From contig NC_044983.1 in the NCBI RefSeq assembly GCF_008728515.1, forward strand, positions 125,235,139-125,299,138: a stretch of DNA of 64,000 nt. Direction: 5' to 3'. The first letter of the stretch is position 1, and each line of letters opens with the position of its first letter. Positions 45,516 through 56,510 of this stretch are shown piece by piece. This stretch comes from Papio anubis (taxonomy: Eukaryota > Chordata > Mammalia > Primates > Cercopithecidae). The notes under the pieces were generated by a model. That model made no database searches. It saw nothing but the letters and a program-made list of their open reading frames with translations, and was not told where the DNA came from. The position numbers and the translations under genes are program-made.

Positions 45516-45659
45516 GGTTCAGTGTGATGACTCACACCTGTAATCCCAGCACTTTAGGAGGCTGAGGTGGGAGGATTGCTTGAACCCAGGAGTTTGAGAT
45601 CAGACTGGGCAACTTAGCAAGACCCCATCTCTATTATTAATATTTTAAAAAATAAGAAA
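45516..45659 (+). mobile_element. Free left Alu monomer (FLAM-like) with TSD
   Basis: Single arm 'gttcagtgtgatgactcaca' to an A-rich tail. Flanks AAGGTGAGTTTCT and AAGGTGAGTGTCT differ at one base. Confidence 0.85.
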
Positions 45660-45769
45660 AAGGTGAGTGTCTAATAAGAGATAATACTTTTACCGATCTT
45701 TGTACGCCAATCCTACCACATCTACTCCACTCCTTCCCCATCGAGGGGCATTCTTCAGTCAAGCACACC

Positions 45770-46110
45770 TCACCTCCACTTCCAAGGACAGGTCCTGAAT
45801 GGTCTAAGCCAATCAGTATTATCCCATTTCCCCTGCCACCACAATTAATTGAAAGATGAATGCATGTCCTGAAATGATCCAATCAGGACGAAGTTCAGAA
45901 AGTTTGTTCAGTGGCTCTAGGGAGAGATGGTAGCTCTTTTCTCTCATGACTATGAAGGAAGTCAACCTGAGAATAGAGCCCACAGACAGAATTACAGAGC
46001 TAGGAGGATCATATTCTACCTCTCCAATTTTTGGTTATGTGAGCCACTTAACTGCTTTTATCAATTATCCCATTTGAACTGGGATTTCTGACACTTGCGA
46101 TTCAAAGCAT
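45770..46110 (+). mobile_element. Old interspersed repeat (family not assigned), copy 1
   Basis: Shares order and motifs with 48830-49280: 'aagccaatcag', then 'ttatgtgagcca', then 'gaactgggatttctg' and 'cacttgc'. It resembles a mammalian L1M- or LTR-derived 3' region. Confidence 0.5.
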
Positions 46111-46164
46111 CTGATACATCCTGGTGCAAGGCTGAATAAATCACTGAATGAAAGATTGCGCACT

Positions 46165-46295
46165 TCCAATTATTTAACTCAGACTTTAAGTTCCCTGGGA
46201 GCAGAAACCCTGGTCAATCTTGGTCACCCAAGGCCTAACAGAGTTTCTGTACACAGGCCCTCCATAAGTACTTTCTTAAATAAATGAATGACATG
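46165..46295 (+). mobile_element. L2 LINE 3' end
   Basis: 'agttccctgggagcagaaac' and 'taagtactttcttaaataaa' in L2 order. Confidence 0.65.
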
Positions 46296-46311
46296 AAACT
46301 TAACAGATCAC

Positions 46312-46618
46312 GATCAGGCGCAGTGGCTCACACCTGTAATCCCAACACTTTGGGAGGCCAACGTGGGCGAATCACCTGAGGTCAGGAGTTTGAGACCAGC
46401 CTGGCCAACATGGCAAAACCCCTTCTCTACTAAAAATACAAAAATTAGTTGGACATGGTGGTGGGCACCTGTAATCCCAGTTACTCAGGAGGCTGAGGCA
46501 GGAGAATAGGAGAATCGCTTAAACCTGGGAGGCAGAGGTTGCAGTGAGCCAAGATCCAGCCACTGCATTCCAGCTGGGCAACAGAGTGAGACTCCGTCTC
46601 AAGGAAAAAAAAAAAAAA
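46312..46618 (+). mobile_element. Alu, full-length (first of a head-to-tail pair)
   Basis: Contains an 8-bp duplication (GAGAATAGGAGAATCG). Its A-tail directly abuts the next Alu. Confidence 0.92.
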
Positions 46619-46887
46619 GGCTGGGCATGGTGGTTCATGCCTGTAATCCTAGCACTTTGGGAGGTCGAGGTGGGTGGATCACAAAGTCAGGAGTTCGAGA
46701 CCAGCCTGACCAACATGGTGAAACCCCATCTCTACTAAAAATACAAAAATTAGATGGGCATGGTGGCACACGCCTGTAATCCCAGCTCTCGGGAGGCTGA
46801 GGCAGGAGAATTGCTTGAACCCAGGAGGCGGAGGTTGCAGTGAGCCAAGATCACACCACTGCACCCCAGCCTGGGCAACAGAGCAAG
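46619..46887 (+). mobile_element. Alu (second of the pair), tail replaced by GGAA repeat
   Basis: 'ggctgggcatggtggttcat' starts in the A-tail of the previous Alu. The 3' end passes into (GGAA)n. Confidence 0.92.
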
Positions 46888-46925
46888 AGGACGGAAGGAA
46901 GGGAGAGAGGGAAGGAAAGGAATGA
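46888..46925. repeat. (GGAA)n-like purine tract
   Basis: 'gacggaaggaagggagagag' and following GGAAGGAAAGG. It probably derives from the Alu tail. Confidence 0.85.
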
Positions 46926-46999
46926 ATTAACTTACCAAATCACCTCCAATTTCTGAAGCTTTGAAAGCCCTACTCCCCAGACCTGTCTGGATCAAAGGA

Positions 47000-47110
47000 A
47001 GGTCAAAAGGAAGCCCATACGATTTTGGAGCCATCAGACAGGCCTGGGCTCAAATCATGACTCTAAATAAGCCTCGGCTTCTTCCCCTGAAAAATGGGGA
47101 CAATAATACC
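47000..47110 (+). mobile_element. MIR fragment
   Basis: 'caggcctgggctcaaatcat' and 'cctgaaaaatggggacaata'. Confidence 0.7.
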
Positions 47111-47539
47111 TATTTCCCCGGGCAGGGGGAGCCATGTCAAAGAACCAGGGGGAGGCCTCATTCAAGAAATATTTCTTTCCCTCCTGTTCAGCTAACCCTG
47201 CTTCATTCCATGGGTTCTGCTCCGGGGTTCAGAAAGGGGAGACATCATATGACAGAGTGGTGGGACACAGCCCAGATCACCCAGCAGAGCCAGCCCTGGG
47301 AGGATGAGAACAGATGAGGCACACCCTAAGCCTCCCATACCTCAACATCCATCAGTCCCTTTAGGAGCAGCATCCGAGGCAGACAGCATAGATAAAACTG
47401 GGCCATCCAGCTTCTTGGTTTTGCTGGTTGCCTCCTTACAGAGGGGTGGGACTAGTGCAACTCCCATTATCATAGATCTGTACATCCTTAGAGGCTGTCA
47501 TTTAACCGTTTAGAAGTAATATGGAACTCGGCCAGACTG
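47111..47539. other. Gene-free sequence
   Basis: No feature supportable. Confidence 0.35.
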
Positions 47540-47650
47540 TAAACTACAGGAGAGCAGGGGCTTTAATCATTCACTGGTCTATCTCTGGTACCCAGTAGAC
47601 AATCAATGGAATATTTCCTGAGTACATGAGTGAAGATGAATGAGTGGATA
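47540..47650 (+). mobile_element. L2 LINE 3' end
   Basis: 'aactacaggagagcaggggc' and 'ctggtacccagtagacaatc'. Confidence 0.65.
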
Positions 47651-47719
47651 AACAAATATTGATGAAATCAAGGTCTCAGAAAAGAACTATAGCAAAACTC
47701 TATTATTTAGTACAGTCTG

Positions 47720-47890
47720 CTGGCTACGTGGCAGCTAAATCAAATACCAGGCAATGTGAGGGGCTTCTGAAACTAGCAGACCTAAACTGATTTCTGGCCT
47801 TGTCAGAGCCCAGGCCTACAACCTCAGGCAAGTTTCTAAATTCTCTGAGCTAGTTTCTTTAACAAACACAATTATCAAGATTAAATACAC
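47720..47890 (+). mobile_element. MIR fragment
   Basis: 'aacctcaggcaagtttctaa' followed by 'ctctgagctagtttcttt'. Confidence 0.55.
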
Positions 47891-47903
47891 ATTTTTTAAT
47901 TGT

Positions 47904-48402
47904 GGCCAGGTGCAGTGGCTCGTGCCTGTAATCTCAGCACTTTGGGAGGCTGAGGCAGGAGAATGGCTTGAACCCAACAGTTAGAGACCAGCCTGAGCAA
48001 CATGGGAAACCCCCTTCTCTAAACCTACAAAAAAATTAGCCACGCATGGTGGTGCTTGCCTGTGGTCACAGCTACTCGGGGAAGCTGAGGTAGACCACCT
48101 GAGCCTGGGAAGTCAAGGCTGCAGTGAGCCGTGATTGCACTACCGCACTCCAGCCTGGGCAACAGAGTGAGACCCTGCTTAAAAAAAGAAAAAAAGAAAG
48201 AAGGAAAGAAAAAGAAAAAAATTAGCTGGGTGTGATGTGTGCCTGTAGTCCCAGCTACTCAGGAGGGAGGCAGAAGGATTGTTTGAGCCTGGGAGGTTGA
48301 GGCTGCAGTGAGCTAGGATGGTACCACTGCACTCCAGCCTGGGCCACAGAGCAAGGCCTTGTCTCAAAAAAATAAAATAACATAAAATAAAATAAAAATA
48401 AA
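47904..48402 (+). mobile_element. Three-armed Alu (left-right-right)
   Basis: A complete dimer (47904-48178) with an A/G-rich spacer 'agaaaaaaagaaagaaggaa' is followed by a second right arm (48220-48361, 'attagctgggtgtgatgtgt' to 'ggccacagagcaaggc') and a tail with ATAAA/AACAT units. Confidence 0.88.
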
Positions 48403-48829
48403 AGTGCGGTGATGTCAATTAAAGTGTCTAGCCCAGCATCTATGGCATAAAGTAGGGACCCAGAAAATGTCCCTTCCCTATGAATGCCCTTTACGTTTGA
48501 AAACAGCTATCACATGTCTCCCCTGTCTCCTATTTCTTGTTAAATATTTCAGCTAATTTAATGGTATCCTTAAATGACTTTATTTCAGAGCCCTCTTCTA
48601 TCCCTCCTCTCTGCAAAGGCTCCATCTGTTAAAACCCCACTCGGGGTATTGCATAACCAGCTCACAGAATCAGCAGCACGCTCCTGTTTGCTCATTCATC
48701 TGTTAATTCATTCACTGAGTAAACACTGATTAAACACCTACTATATTGGACATCCTTGGCTCTTGCTTACCCACCATTCACAAATGGTACCCGCATTTCC
48801 CTGGGGACCTGCAGTCTTTCCCTCATTCT
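48403..48829. other. Gene-free sequence
   Basis: No exon. Weak MIR/L2-like 'ttcattcactgagtaaacac'. Confidence 0.4.
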
Positions 48830-49280
48830 CAGTCTCTGTACCTGAGCAGGTGCAGGCTGCATCCAATCTCCCTCAGAGGGAGGGCATTTGATCCAAGATG
48901 GCCAATCAGAGCACCGCATTTGCCAGCCATAGCGATTGGTTCACGGCGGTGCATGTTACCCAGAAAAGACCAATCAGAGAGACAGTTGGACTCGGTTCTA
49001 AGACTTTTGTTAAACTACCGGAACAGTGGCCTTTTTTACCTCCTGCTAGAATCGCTGACAACCATTTTGTAGCACAATCCAAAAGAAAAGGGAGGCAGCG
49101 TTGAAGATGGTGAAAAACTGTGCAAGCCTTGGCAACCCTTTAAGCCTTGGATCCTCCATGCCTTATGTTTCATTCCTAGATTCTTCAATTACATAAACCA
49201 ACAAATCCCCTTTCTGTGGAAGCCAGTTCGAGGTGAGATTCTGTGTCAAGGTCGACAGAATCCTGACTAATGAAATCCGA
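48830..49280 (+). mobile_element. Old interspersed repeat, copy 2
   Basis: 'ccaagatggccaatcagagc', 'gcgattggttcacggcgg', 'aaaagaccaatcagagaga' and a terminal 'agaatcctgactaatgaaat'. Same family as 45770-46110. The 108- and 68-codon frames here are repeat-derived. Confidence 0.55.
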
Positions 49281-49299
49281 AGTGCTGTGGTGTATGCTG

Positions 49300-49500
49300 C
49301 ATGCTGACTATACACAGATGAAGCAAGGCGATCCATACCATCCTTCTAGGCACTCACAGGCTGATGTGGAGATAGCTACAAACAACTACAATTATTTAAA
49401 GCCAATAAGATAACTGCTTTAATTAAATGTTACACAGTGCAATATGAGCACAGCAAAGCACCTGGGTCCAGGAAGGCCTCACACAGCAATGGCAATTAAA
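49300..49500 (-). mobile_element. L2 LINE fragment, minus
   Basis: 'aggcactcacaggctgatgt' then 'gtccaggaaggcctcacac' in reverse L2 order. Confidence 0.6.
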
Positions 49501-50507
49501 CCTATTCCCTATCTCTATTCAGGCAGTGAAGATGGAATTACTATTTGGAGGAGTCAGATAACACCCTTGATTCACATTCATCTTACAGTAAACTAAAACC
49601 ATTACATCCCACATTGCACATAAGGACAACGATACTTAAAGCTCTTAACAGCTCTCTCTGAGCCTACAAAATACTGCCTCAAGAGACCAGCAAAGTGCTA
49701 AGGTCAAATAACTCTCACTTGCAAGTGTTTCATCTGAATTGTGCAGATACGTTACGCTCTTAAATACTACCCAGGTCAGTTTTTGTGATTTTGATTCCAT
49801 ACGCTTAAATTTTCCTTCCAGTTTTCTTGACCATTTGGATTTCTTGTCCATTTGTGTGTTGATCACATCACAACAGCATCAAAACAGCCCTTTCAAGATG
49901 AATAACCTACTTAACTGAATTTATTTCCAGATGATCAAGGGAAGGGGAAGAGAGAAAGCCTCTGGTTCTATAAAACATTTCCTGATGGGTTAGAAATGTG
50001 GTTGATTGCAGAAAACAACAATAACAACAATAAAAAGCACCTCTGGGAACATCTATTTTGAGAAGAAAGGCCCCTAAAGGTCACTCTTTTTAAGTGAACA
50101 GAAGTTGGTGTCTCTTAGACCTTTGATGATGCATACTCAACGGGAAAGTTGTAAAGATAAAATAATTCGAAAAAGGAGGACATCGCAGGACAAATTCTCC
50201 TTGCCTTTGTTGTTTCTAAACACATCAGCAATTCATGTGGTCCAGAAACACAAGCTACAGCTTTCCAGAACAAAGAATCTTACAGTTGGAAAAATGAGTA
50301 CTCAAGAGAGGTGCCAGGGACTAGAGTCAGGAGAGACAAAAGGTTTGAGATGCCTCCCAGATAACTCAGATTTCTATGAAGCAGCTGGGTTACCCCTGTT
50401 TCCAAAACACCTTGCAGGCTGTCACGGAATTTCCCTTCCTCTACCTGCATGCCACAGGACTTTGCACAACGAAGGTACCACCCATTTTCTTGAAAATGGG
50501 ATTATCA
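49501..50507. other. Gene-free sequence
   Basis: No assignable feature. The 156-codon frame 50105-50575 has no domain and runs into an Alu. Confidence 0.4.
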
Positions 50508-50795
50508 GGCCAAGCACAGTGGCCCACACCTATAATCCCAGCACTTCGCGAGACCAAGTCAGGAGGATCACTTGAGCCCAGGAGTTCAAGACCAGCCTGG
50601 GCAAGACAGGGAGACCCCTGTCTCTACAAAATGAAAAAAATTAGCCAGGTGTGGTGACACATGCCTGTAGTCCCAGCTACTCAGGAGGCTGAGTCTGGGA
50701 GGTCGAGGTTGCCGTGAGCCATGATTGTGCCACTGCACTTCAGCCTGGGTGATCAAGCAAGAGCCTGTCTCCAAAGAAATAAAGAAAAAGAAAAA
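50508..50795 (+). mobile_element. Alu, full-length, AluJ/S
   Basis: Flanks GAAAATGGGATTATCA and GAAAATGAGATTACCA (two mismatches). Tail of AAAAAG units. Confidence 0.9.
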
Positions 50796-51229
50796 GAAAA
50801 TGAGATTACCATTTATCACACATTTACTGTGCAGCTCTGTTGTCCAGGTATCAGCAGGCAACAGAGAGAACTCCAGTGTTAGGGATGTGTGAGGACACAT
50901 CCTCACATCCTTACCTGTGTGACCTGTCTTACCTGTGAACAGATAACACAGGTAATGGCCTGGTGCTTGTCAAATGCTCAATAAATGTTGGTTTCCCGTG
51001 GGAGATATGTAACCACACCTTGGAGATCTGCTAAATCTCCTCTATAAACATTCAAAGAAACATAAAAGGGCATATGGCAGGATATCTTCCACCCACCCAA
51101 GACCCACAATCCCCTAAGCTTTTTCAAGAGGTATACAGAATTCCCCCAGATACTGTGTGTGTGTGTCCTTCCAGCAATCGCCTAGGCGTAATCAAGTATG
51201 AGTATGTGTGTGGGTGGGTGTGTATAAAC

Positions 51230-51950
51230 ACTTATACCCTCTTCTTGTTTTCCTACATCTGGCAGCATACCACATATACTTTCTTGCAAATTGCTTTATT
51301 CTTAAACTTAAGAATATATCCTAAAAATCATTCCTTCTTAGCAGATATGACCTACTATTTTAAACAGTGGCGGGGCAATCTACTTTAAGAATACACATTC
51401 AATCAATTCCTTATTTTTTGTTTTTTGGGGTTTTGTTTGTTTGTTCATTTTTTGAGACAGAGTCTTGCTCTTGTCACCCAGGCTGGAGTGCAGTGGTGCA
51501 GTGGTGCAATCTCGGCTCACTGCAGCCTCCGCCTCCCGGGTTCAAGCTATTCTCCTGCCTCAACCTCCCGAGCAACTGGGATTACAGCTGTGGGCCACAA
51601 CACCCAGCTAATTTTTGTATTTTTTGGTAGAGACAGAGTTTCTACCATGTTGATCAGGCTAGTCTCAAACTCCTGACCTCAAGTCATCTGCCTACCTCGG
51701 CCTCCCAAAGTGCTGGGATTACAGGCATGAGCCACTGCGACCGGCCTAAATCAATTCCTTATTGATATACATTAAGTTGTTTCCACAGTCTATTACTAGC
51801 AATACTGCAATGAATATATATTACATGCATCTTCACACACATATATAACTATAGGAAAGATAGAATTTATAAGACAAAATCCCTGAAGCAGAATTGCAGG
51901 GTCACAGGGTATGTGCACTTAAAATGGTAGACAGTGCCAAATGGCACTGG
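51230..51950 (-). mobile_element. L1M fragment, minus, split by an Alu
   Basis: 'cttgcaaattgctttattct' on the left and 'ttaagttgtttccacagtct', 'actgcaatgaatatatatta' and 'attgcagggtcacagggtat' on the right. They continue one another across the Alu. Confidence 0.7.
51416..51748 (-). mobile_element. Alu with perfect 15-bp TSD
   Basis: AATCAATTCCTTATT at 51401-51415 and 51749-51763. A GTGGTGCA duplication lies inside the body (near 51494). Confidence 0.95.
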
Positions 51951-52269
51951 CTCATTGCCACCTGGGATCAAGCAATCCTCCCACCTCAGCCTCCCAGGTA
52001 GCTGGGACTACAGGTGCCACCTGTAGAGGGTGTACCACCCTCCTTTGAATATTTTGCCCTTGATGGTGACCTGGTCTCAAATTCTTGGAACCTAAGGATT
52101 GGAAGATGTCTGAAAGGACATCTAATCTTTATGTCTTCTAATACTGCCTCTCCCTTAGTCCCTCTATGTAGACGTAAGTAGTGCCATTGATACTTCTTCA
52201 CCATTATTTCATATACCCATCTCTTTATCACTTAGTGCCTACTCTTGATGATTTCCCATAGTATAATAC
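51951..52269. other. Alu scrap plus unassigned sequence
   Basis: About 51951-52020 is a short Alu piece ('gggatcaagcaatcctccca', 'cccaggtagctgggactaca'). The rest is unassigned. Confidence 0.5.
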
Positions 52270-52510
52270 TTGCAAACACAGACTCAAGGCTACCCGAGAT
52301 AGCCTGGAGTCAAATCCCAGATCCATCACTTACCAGCTATGTGACCATGAGCTAGTGGCTTCAACTGCTATTTAGTTTCTTTGTCTATGAAATTCAGATG
52401 ATCATAATAATGCCTCCTCATAATTTTGTTCTAAGGAGTAAATGAGTTAATGCAAATAAAGTACACAGAACAATGGCATTTACTATGCACTTAACAAATT
52501 TTAACTGTCA
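52270..52510 (+). mobile_element. MIR SINE, near full-length
   Basis: 'ggagtcaaatcccagatcca', 'tcacttaccagctatgtgac' and 'gagtaaatgagttaatgcaa' in MIR order. Confidence 0.85.
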
Positions 52511-52679
52511 TTGTCTTCCATCTCATTAATTCTCTCTTTAGCTATGCCTAATCTGTCATTTAACTCTTTTGTTGGATTTCAATTTTAATGATTATTTTTC
52601 CTTTTAATTCAGCTGCTCTTCAAGTCAACCTATTCTTTTTCCATCTTTCTTTACATTTTTTATATTATCTTTAGTTCTT

Positions 52680-52823
52680 TTTTTTTTGTATTTTTTTTTT
52701 TTTTTAGTAGAGACAGGGTTTCACCGTGTTCGCCAGGATGGTCTCGATCTCCTGACCTCGTGATCCGCCCGTCTCGGCCTCCCAAAGTGCTGGGATTACA
52801 GGCTTGAGCCACCGCGCCTGGCC
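52680..52823 (-). mobile_element. Half AluYR: young left monomer with perfect TSD
   Basis: TTATCTTTAGTTCTT at 52665-52679 and 52824-52838. It has only the left arm ('gtagagacagggtttc' to 'gcttgagccaccgcgcctgg'). The middle A-rich region serves as the tail, interrupted by TAC. Almost no divergence. Confidence 0.92.
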
Positions 52824-52838
52824 TTATCTTTAGTTCTT

Positions 52839-53414
52839 AATCATTTTATTTCTTTTTTCTTGTGAACCCAAACTAAGACATCTTAATAATTTTAAATATA
52901 CCATTTTTATAGTTTCTTTTAAATGACTGTATTATTTCCAACTTGGAATGGTTTCCCGAATAGTTTATAGTTTTTCATTGTGAACTCGCCCTCAGAGGTC
53001 ATTCTCACTGTGGGAGTGCTGTTAGGTATGGGTTGTTAAAATATGCCTATGGAATGACTTTGTGTTTGCAGTAGAGGTTTCCATGGTACTAGACCAGTTT
53101 TATGTTAATTTTTCAGGTTGAAGGCTCTCATACTTCATAAGTAATAAAAATACAGATTCCACAACCACATATGGTATAATCCCATGCGTTTAAGTTCTTG
53201 CTGGTAACTTTTTTCCAGTCAAGGCAAGCTTCCTCTCTATTTCTCCAAGTATCGAAGTTTTTCTAGCCCCTTTTCATGAAAAAGTCAGACCTTCAAGGCT
53301 CCAGAGCACTCAGTTCCACCTTGAGCCCCCAGGCTCTGTAGCTTCTGTGCAAAAGCCCCAGTAGTAGTCATGGCTTCAGCTCACATGCCACCATTTAGCT
53401 TAAACGTATCCACC
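52839..53414. other. AT-rich, unassigned
   Basis: No gene. Possibly decayed LINE DNA. Nothing definite. Confidence 0.35.
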
Positions 53415-53718
53415 CTTTTTTTTTTTTTTTTTTTTTTGAGGTGGAGTCTTGCTCTGTCGTCCAGGCTGGAGTGCACTGGTGTGATCTCTGCTCACTGCAA
53501 CTTTCCCGTCCCAGGTTCAGGCAATTCTCCTGCCTCAGCCTCCTGAGTAGCTGGGATTACAGGCACGTGCCACCACACCCGGCTAATTTTTGTATTTTTA
53601 GTAGAACAAGGTTTCACTGTGTTGGCCAGGCTGGTCTGGAACTCTTGACCTCAAGTGATCTGCCCGCCTCCGCCTCCCAAAGTGCTGGGATTACAGGCAT
53701 GAGCCACCGCGGCCAGCC
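53415..53718 (-). mobile_element. Alu, full-length
   Basis: T22 run, complete body to 'caccgcggccagcc'. Confidence 0.92.
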
Positions 53719-54379
53719 TATCCTCATTTGTGACATTTGCAGGTTTCCCTTTCTTCAGCACTCCCCTAGATAAAATTCTTATATTTCCATCAATTCTGTA
53801 CTCACAGCAGGAAGGACTCACACAAGTCAGCTTAGTCCACCACGTTGCCAGAAGTATTCCAGGTCACTAAATTTAATATAACCACTTATTCACACTTGAG
53901 TTCTGCCCCCATTAAAATTGTATCTACTCAAGGGTTAGCTTCTAAAGCCAGCATGAAAATTGAAAGAAGCCAAAATTCCCCTTGAAAAATTCCACAATAA
54001 GGTCTCAGGTTAGAGACAAACAAACCATCTTTCATGAAGTCCAACACAGCCAGTCTTTGCTTTAGCACTGGATTTGGTTTCTTAGGGTTGAGCACCATAT
54101 GTAATAACTGGCTTAGATTTAAGGGCCATGTTGTGTGATAATTAAAATCCACAAATATGAGAAATATACTTGGTGGCACAAGATGCTCACATCCTAAAAA
54201 GCCATGAGAACAAAGACCAACAGACGGAACAGCAGATCCATGTCTGCCATTCACACCCACTCCAAGAGAGACGCTCATTGGGTGGAATGATAGGATCACC
54301 CACACTATTTAAAGTGGTGTTTTTATCCTTTTGTTTTTGTTGAGCAAGTATATTTGTATATGGCTAAGGTAGAAGCATG
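53719..54379. other. Unassigned sequence
   Basis: The 125-codon minus frame 53928-54305 shows no recognisable domain. No splice context supports it as coding. Confidence 0.35.
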
Positions 54380-54590
54380 AATCTATGATGACAGACGTCA
54401 GAATAGTGCTTATCTCTGGCGTAATACTAAGTGCAAAGGGTCATGAGGGAACTTTCTAGAAATATTGTATATGCTGATTTGGGTGATGGTTAGATGGGTG
54501 TAACATACTAAAATTTCACCAAGCTGTATGATTAAGATTAAGATTTGTGCATTTTACAGCACGTAAGATAGTCCGATTAAAATAAAAGTT
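54380..54590 (+). mobile_element. L1M 3' end
   Basis: 'gggtgatggttagatgggtg' and 'agatttgtgcattttacagc' match the L1M 3'UTR. Confidence 0.6.
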
Positions 54591-54789
54591 AAAAGCATGC
54601 CTAAGTAGAGATGGCTGTATTTTGCCACAGGTCCCTATCCTATGGTTAAGCCTCACCAATGAGGGTAGCAGGGAGTCTAGGAAACTGGGGGAGAAAAGAA
54701 GCAGAAAAGGGAAGTGCACTGTCACAGACAGAGGGCACCCAGGCGCCAAGAGTCAATGGTTTTCCGTGAAGGGCCTTATAGGGTTGACA

Positions 54790-55330
54790 GTTGACAAGAC
54801 CACATTGGTTAAGAGCACTGACTTTCTTTCTTTTTTTTTTTTTTTTTTGAGACGGAGTCTCGCTCTATTGCCCAGGCTGGAGTGCAGTGACGTGATCTCA
54901 GCTTACTCCAAGCTCCGCCTCCTGGGCTCACGCCATTCTCCTGCCTCAGCCTCCCAAGCAGCTGGGACTACAGGCACCTGCCACCATGCCTGACTAATTT
55001 TTCGTATTTTTAATAGAGACGGGGGTTTCACTGTGTTAGCCAGGATGGTCTGGATCTCCTGACCTTGTGATCTGCCCCACTTGGCCTCCCAAAGTGCTGG
55101 GATTACAGGCGTGAGCCACCGCGCCCAGCAAGAGCACTGACTTTCAATCCAGACTGCTTGAATGTGAATACAAACTCTATCCCTTACCAACAGAGCGACC
55201 CTGGGCAAGTTACTTGTCTTCTTTGAACTGCAACTTTGTGGGAGCTGCTGTGAAGCTTAAACAAGTTAAAAAGCTCTTAGCACAGGGTCTGCATATAGTA
55301 AATATTCAAAAAGTACTAGCTATTATTGTC
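54790..55330 (+). mobile_element. MIR SINE split by an Alu
   Basis: 'cattggttaagagcactgac' before the Alu continues as 'aatccagactgcttgaatgt', 'gggcaagttacttgtcttct' and 'gtctgcatatagtaaatatt' after it. Confidence 0.85.
54827..55129 (-). mobile_element. AluY-like with perfect 16-bp TSD
   Basis: AAGAGCACTGACTTTC at 54811-54826 and 55130-55145. The duplicated target is the start of the MIR. Confidence 0.95.
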
Positions 55331-55388
55331 ATTACTCATGACGGTATGCTGGAAATGTCTCCTTCCCTCCAAAATTTTGTTCTTATTT

Positions 55389-55654
55389 CTTTCTTTTTTT
55401 TTTTTTTTTTTTTTTTTAAAGACAGTCTTGCTCTGTCACCCAGGCTGGAGTGCAGTGGCACAATCTCAGCTCACTGCAGCCTCCACCTCCTGAGTTCAAG
55501 TGAGCATGCCTGGCTAAATTTTATATTTTTAGTAGAGACAAGGTTTCACCATGTTGGCCAGGCTGGTCTTGAACTCCTGACCTCAAGGGATCTACCCACC
55601 TTAGCCTCCCAAAGCATTAGGATTACAGGTGTGAGCCACTGCGCCCAGCCTATA
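55389..55654 (-). mobile_element. Alu with internal ~50-bp deletion and TSD
   Basis: GTTCTTATTT at 55379-55388 and 55655-55664. The right arm jumps from 'ttcaagtg' straight to 'agcatgcctggct'. Confidence 0.92.
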
Positions 55655-55829
55655 GTTCTTATTTAAACTAATAATGTGACCTAAAAACCTCGTAGGTTCA
55701 TGGAGTGAATGAATATTCATAGAATGAATGAAGGGATGTATGTGTATTCTGATTTCAACAGAGGTAGGAGGTTCTTATTTCTACGGAACTGAAATCCATC
55801 TTGTAGCCATTCCCATCCACTTTAACTTT

Positions 55830-56045
55830 TCCTCATAGGAAGTGTGGTTAAGAGTGCTGGCTCTGGAGCCAGATGGCCATGGTCAAATTCCAGCTCTGTT
55901 ACTTACCAACTGGGTAATCTTGAACGAGTTAATCAAATTCCAGGCCTCAGTTTCTTCTCCTGTAAAAGAGTTATAGCCAGAATTAAGCAAGTTGCAACAG
56001 TCCTCAGTACACAGAAAGCCCCCAGTAAATCCTAGCTATTGTTTT
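55830..56045 (+). mobile_element. MIR SINE, near full-length
   Basis: 'gtggttaagagtgctggctc', 'ttacttaccaactgggtaat' and 'cctcagtttcttctcctgta'. Confidence 0.88.
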
Positions 56046-56087
56046 TTTCCCAAAGTAGAGGCACAACTCCAAATTGTTTGATTGTTT

Positions 56088-56326
56088 ATTTGTTTTTTGA
56101 AGACATAGTCTTGCTCTGTCGCCCAGGCTGGAGTGCAGTGGCACGATCTTGGCTCACTGCAACCTCCGCCTCCCAGGTTCAAGCGAGCACGACGGGCTAA
56201 TTTTTTTTAGTAGAGGTGGGATTTCATCATGTTGGCCAGGCTGGTCTCGAATTCCTGACCTCAAGTGATCCACCAGTGTCGGCCTCTCAAAGTGCTGAAT
56301 TACAGGCATGAGCCACCGCACCCGGC
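56088..56326 (-). mobile_element. Alu with the same internal deletion
   Basis: The right arm jumps from 'ttcaagcg' to 'agcacgacgggct', the same junction as the Alu at 55389. Otherwise complete to 'cgcacccggcc'. Confidence 0.9.
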
Positions 56327-56379
56327 CCCAGATCGCATGTGTACAGTCCATGATATCACTGAATTGTTTTGCAAACAGT

Positions 56380-56510
56380 TTTCTCATTTAATGCTCAAAA
56401 TAGTCTGGTGTATTACAAATAAATAGAGATTCAGAGAAGTGGAATAATTTGCTGAAGGTTGCATAGCAAGTAAAGAACAAAGACCTAAACCAAACTCCTA
56501 TGACTGAAGG
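56380..56510 (-). mobile_element. MIR fragment, minus
   Basis: 'attcagagaagtggaataat' and 'gctgaaggttgcatagcaag'. Confidence 0.65.
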
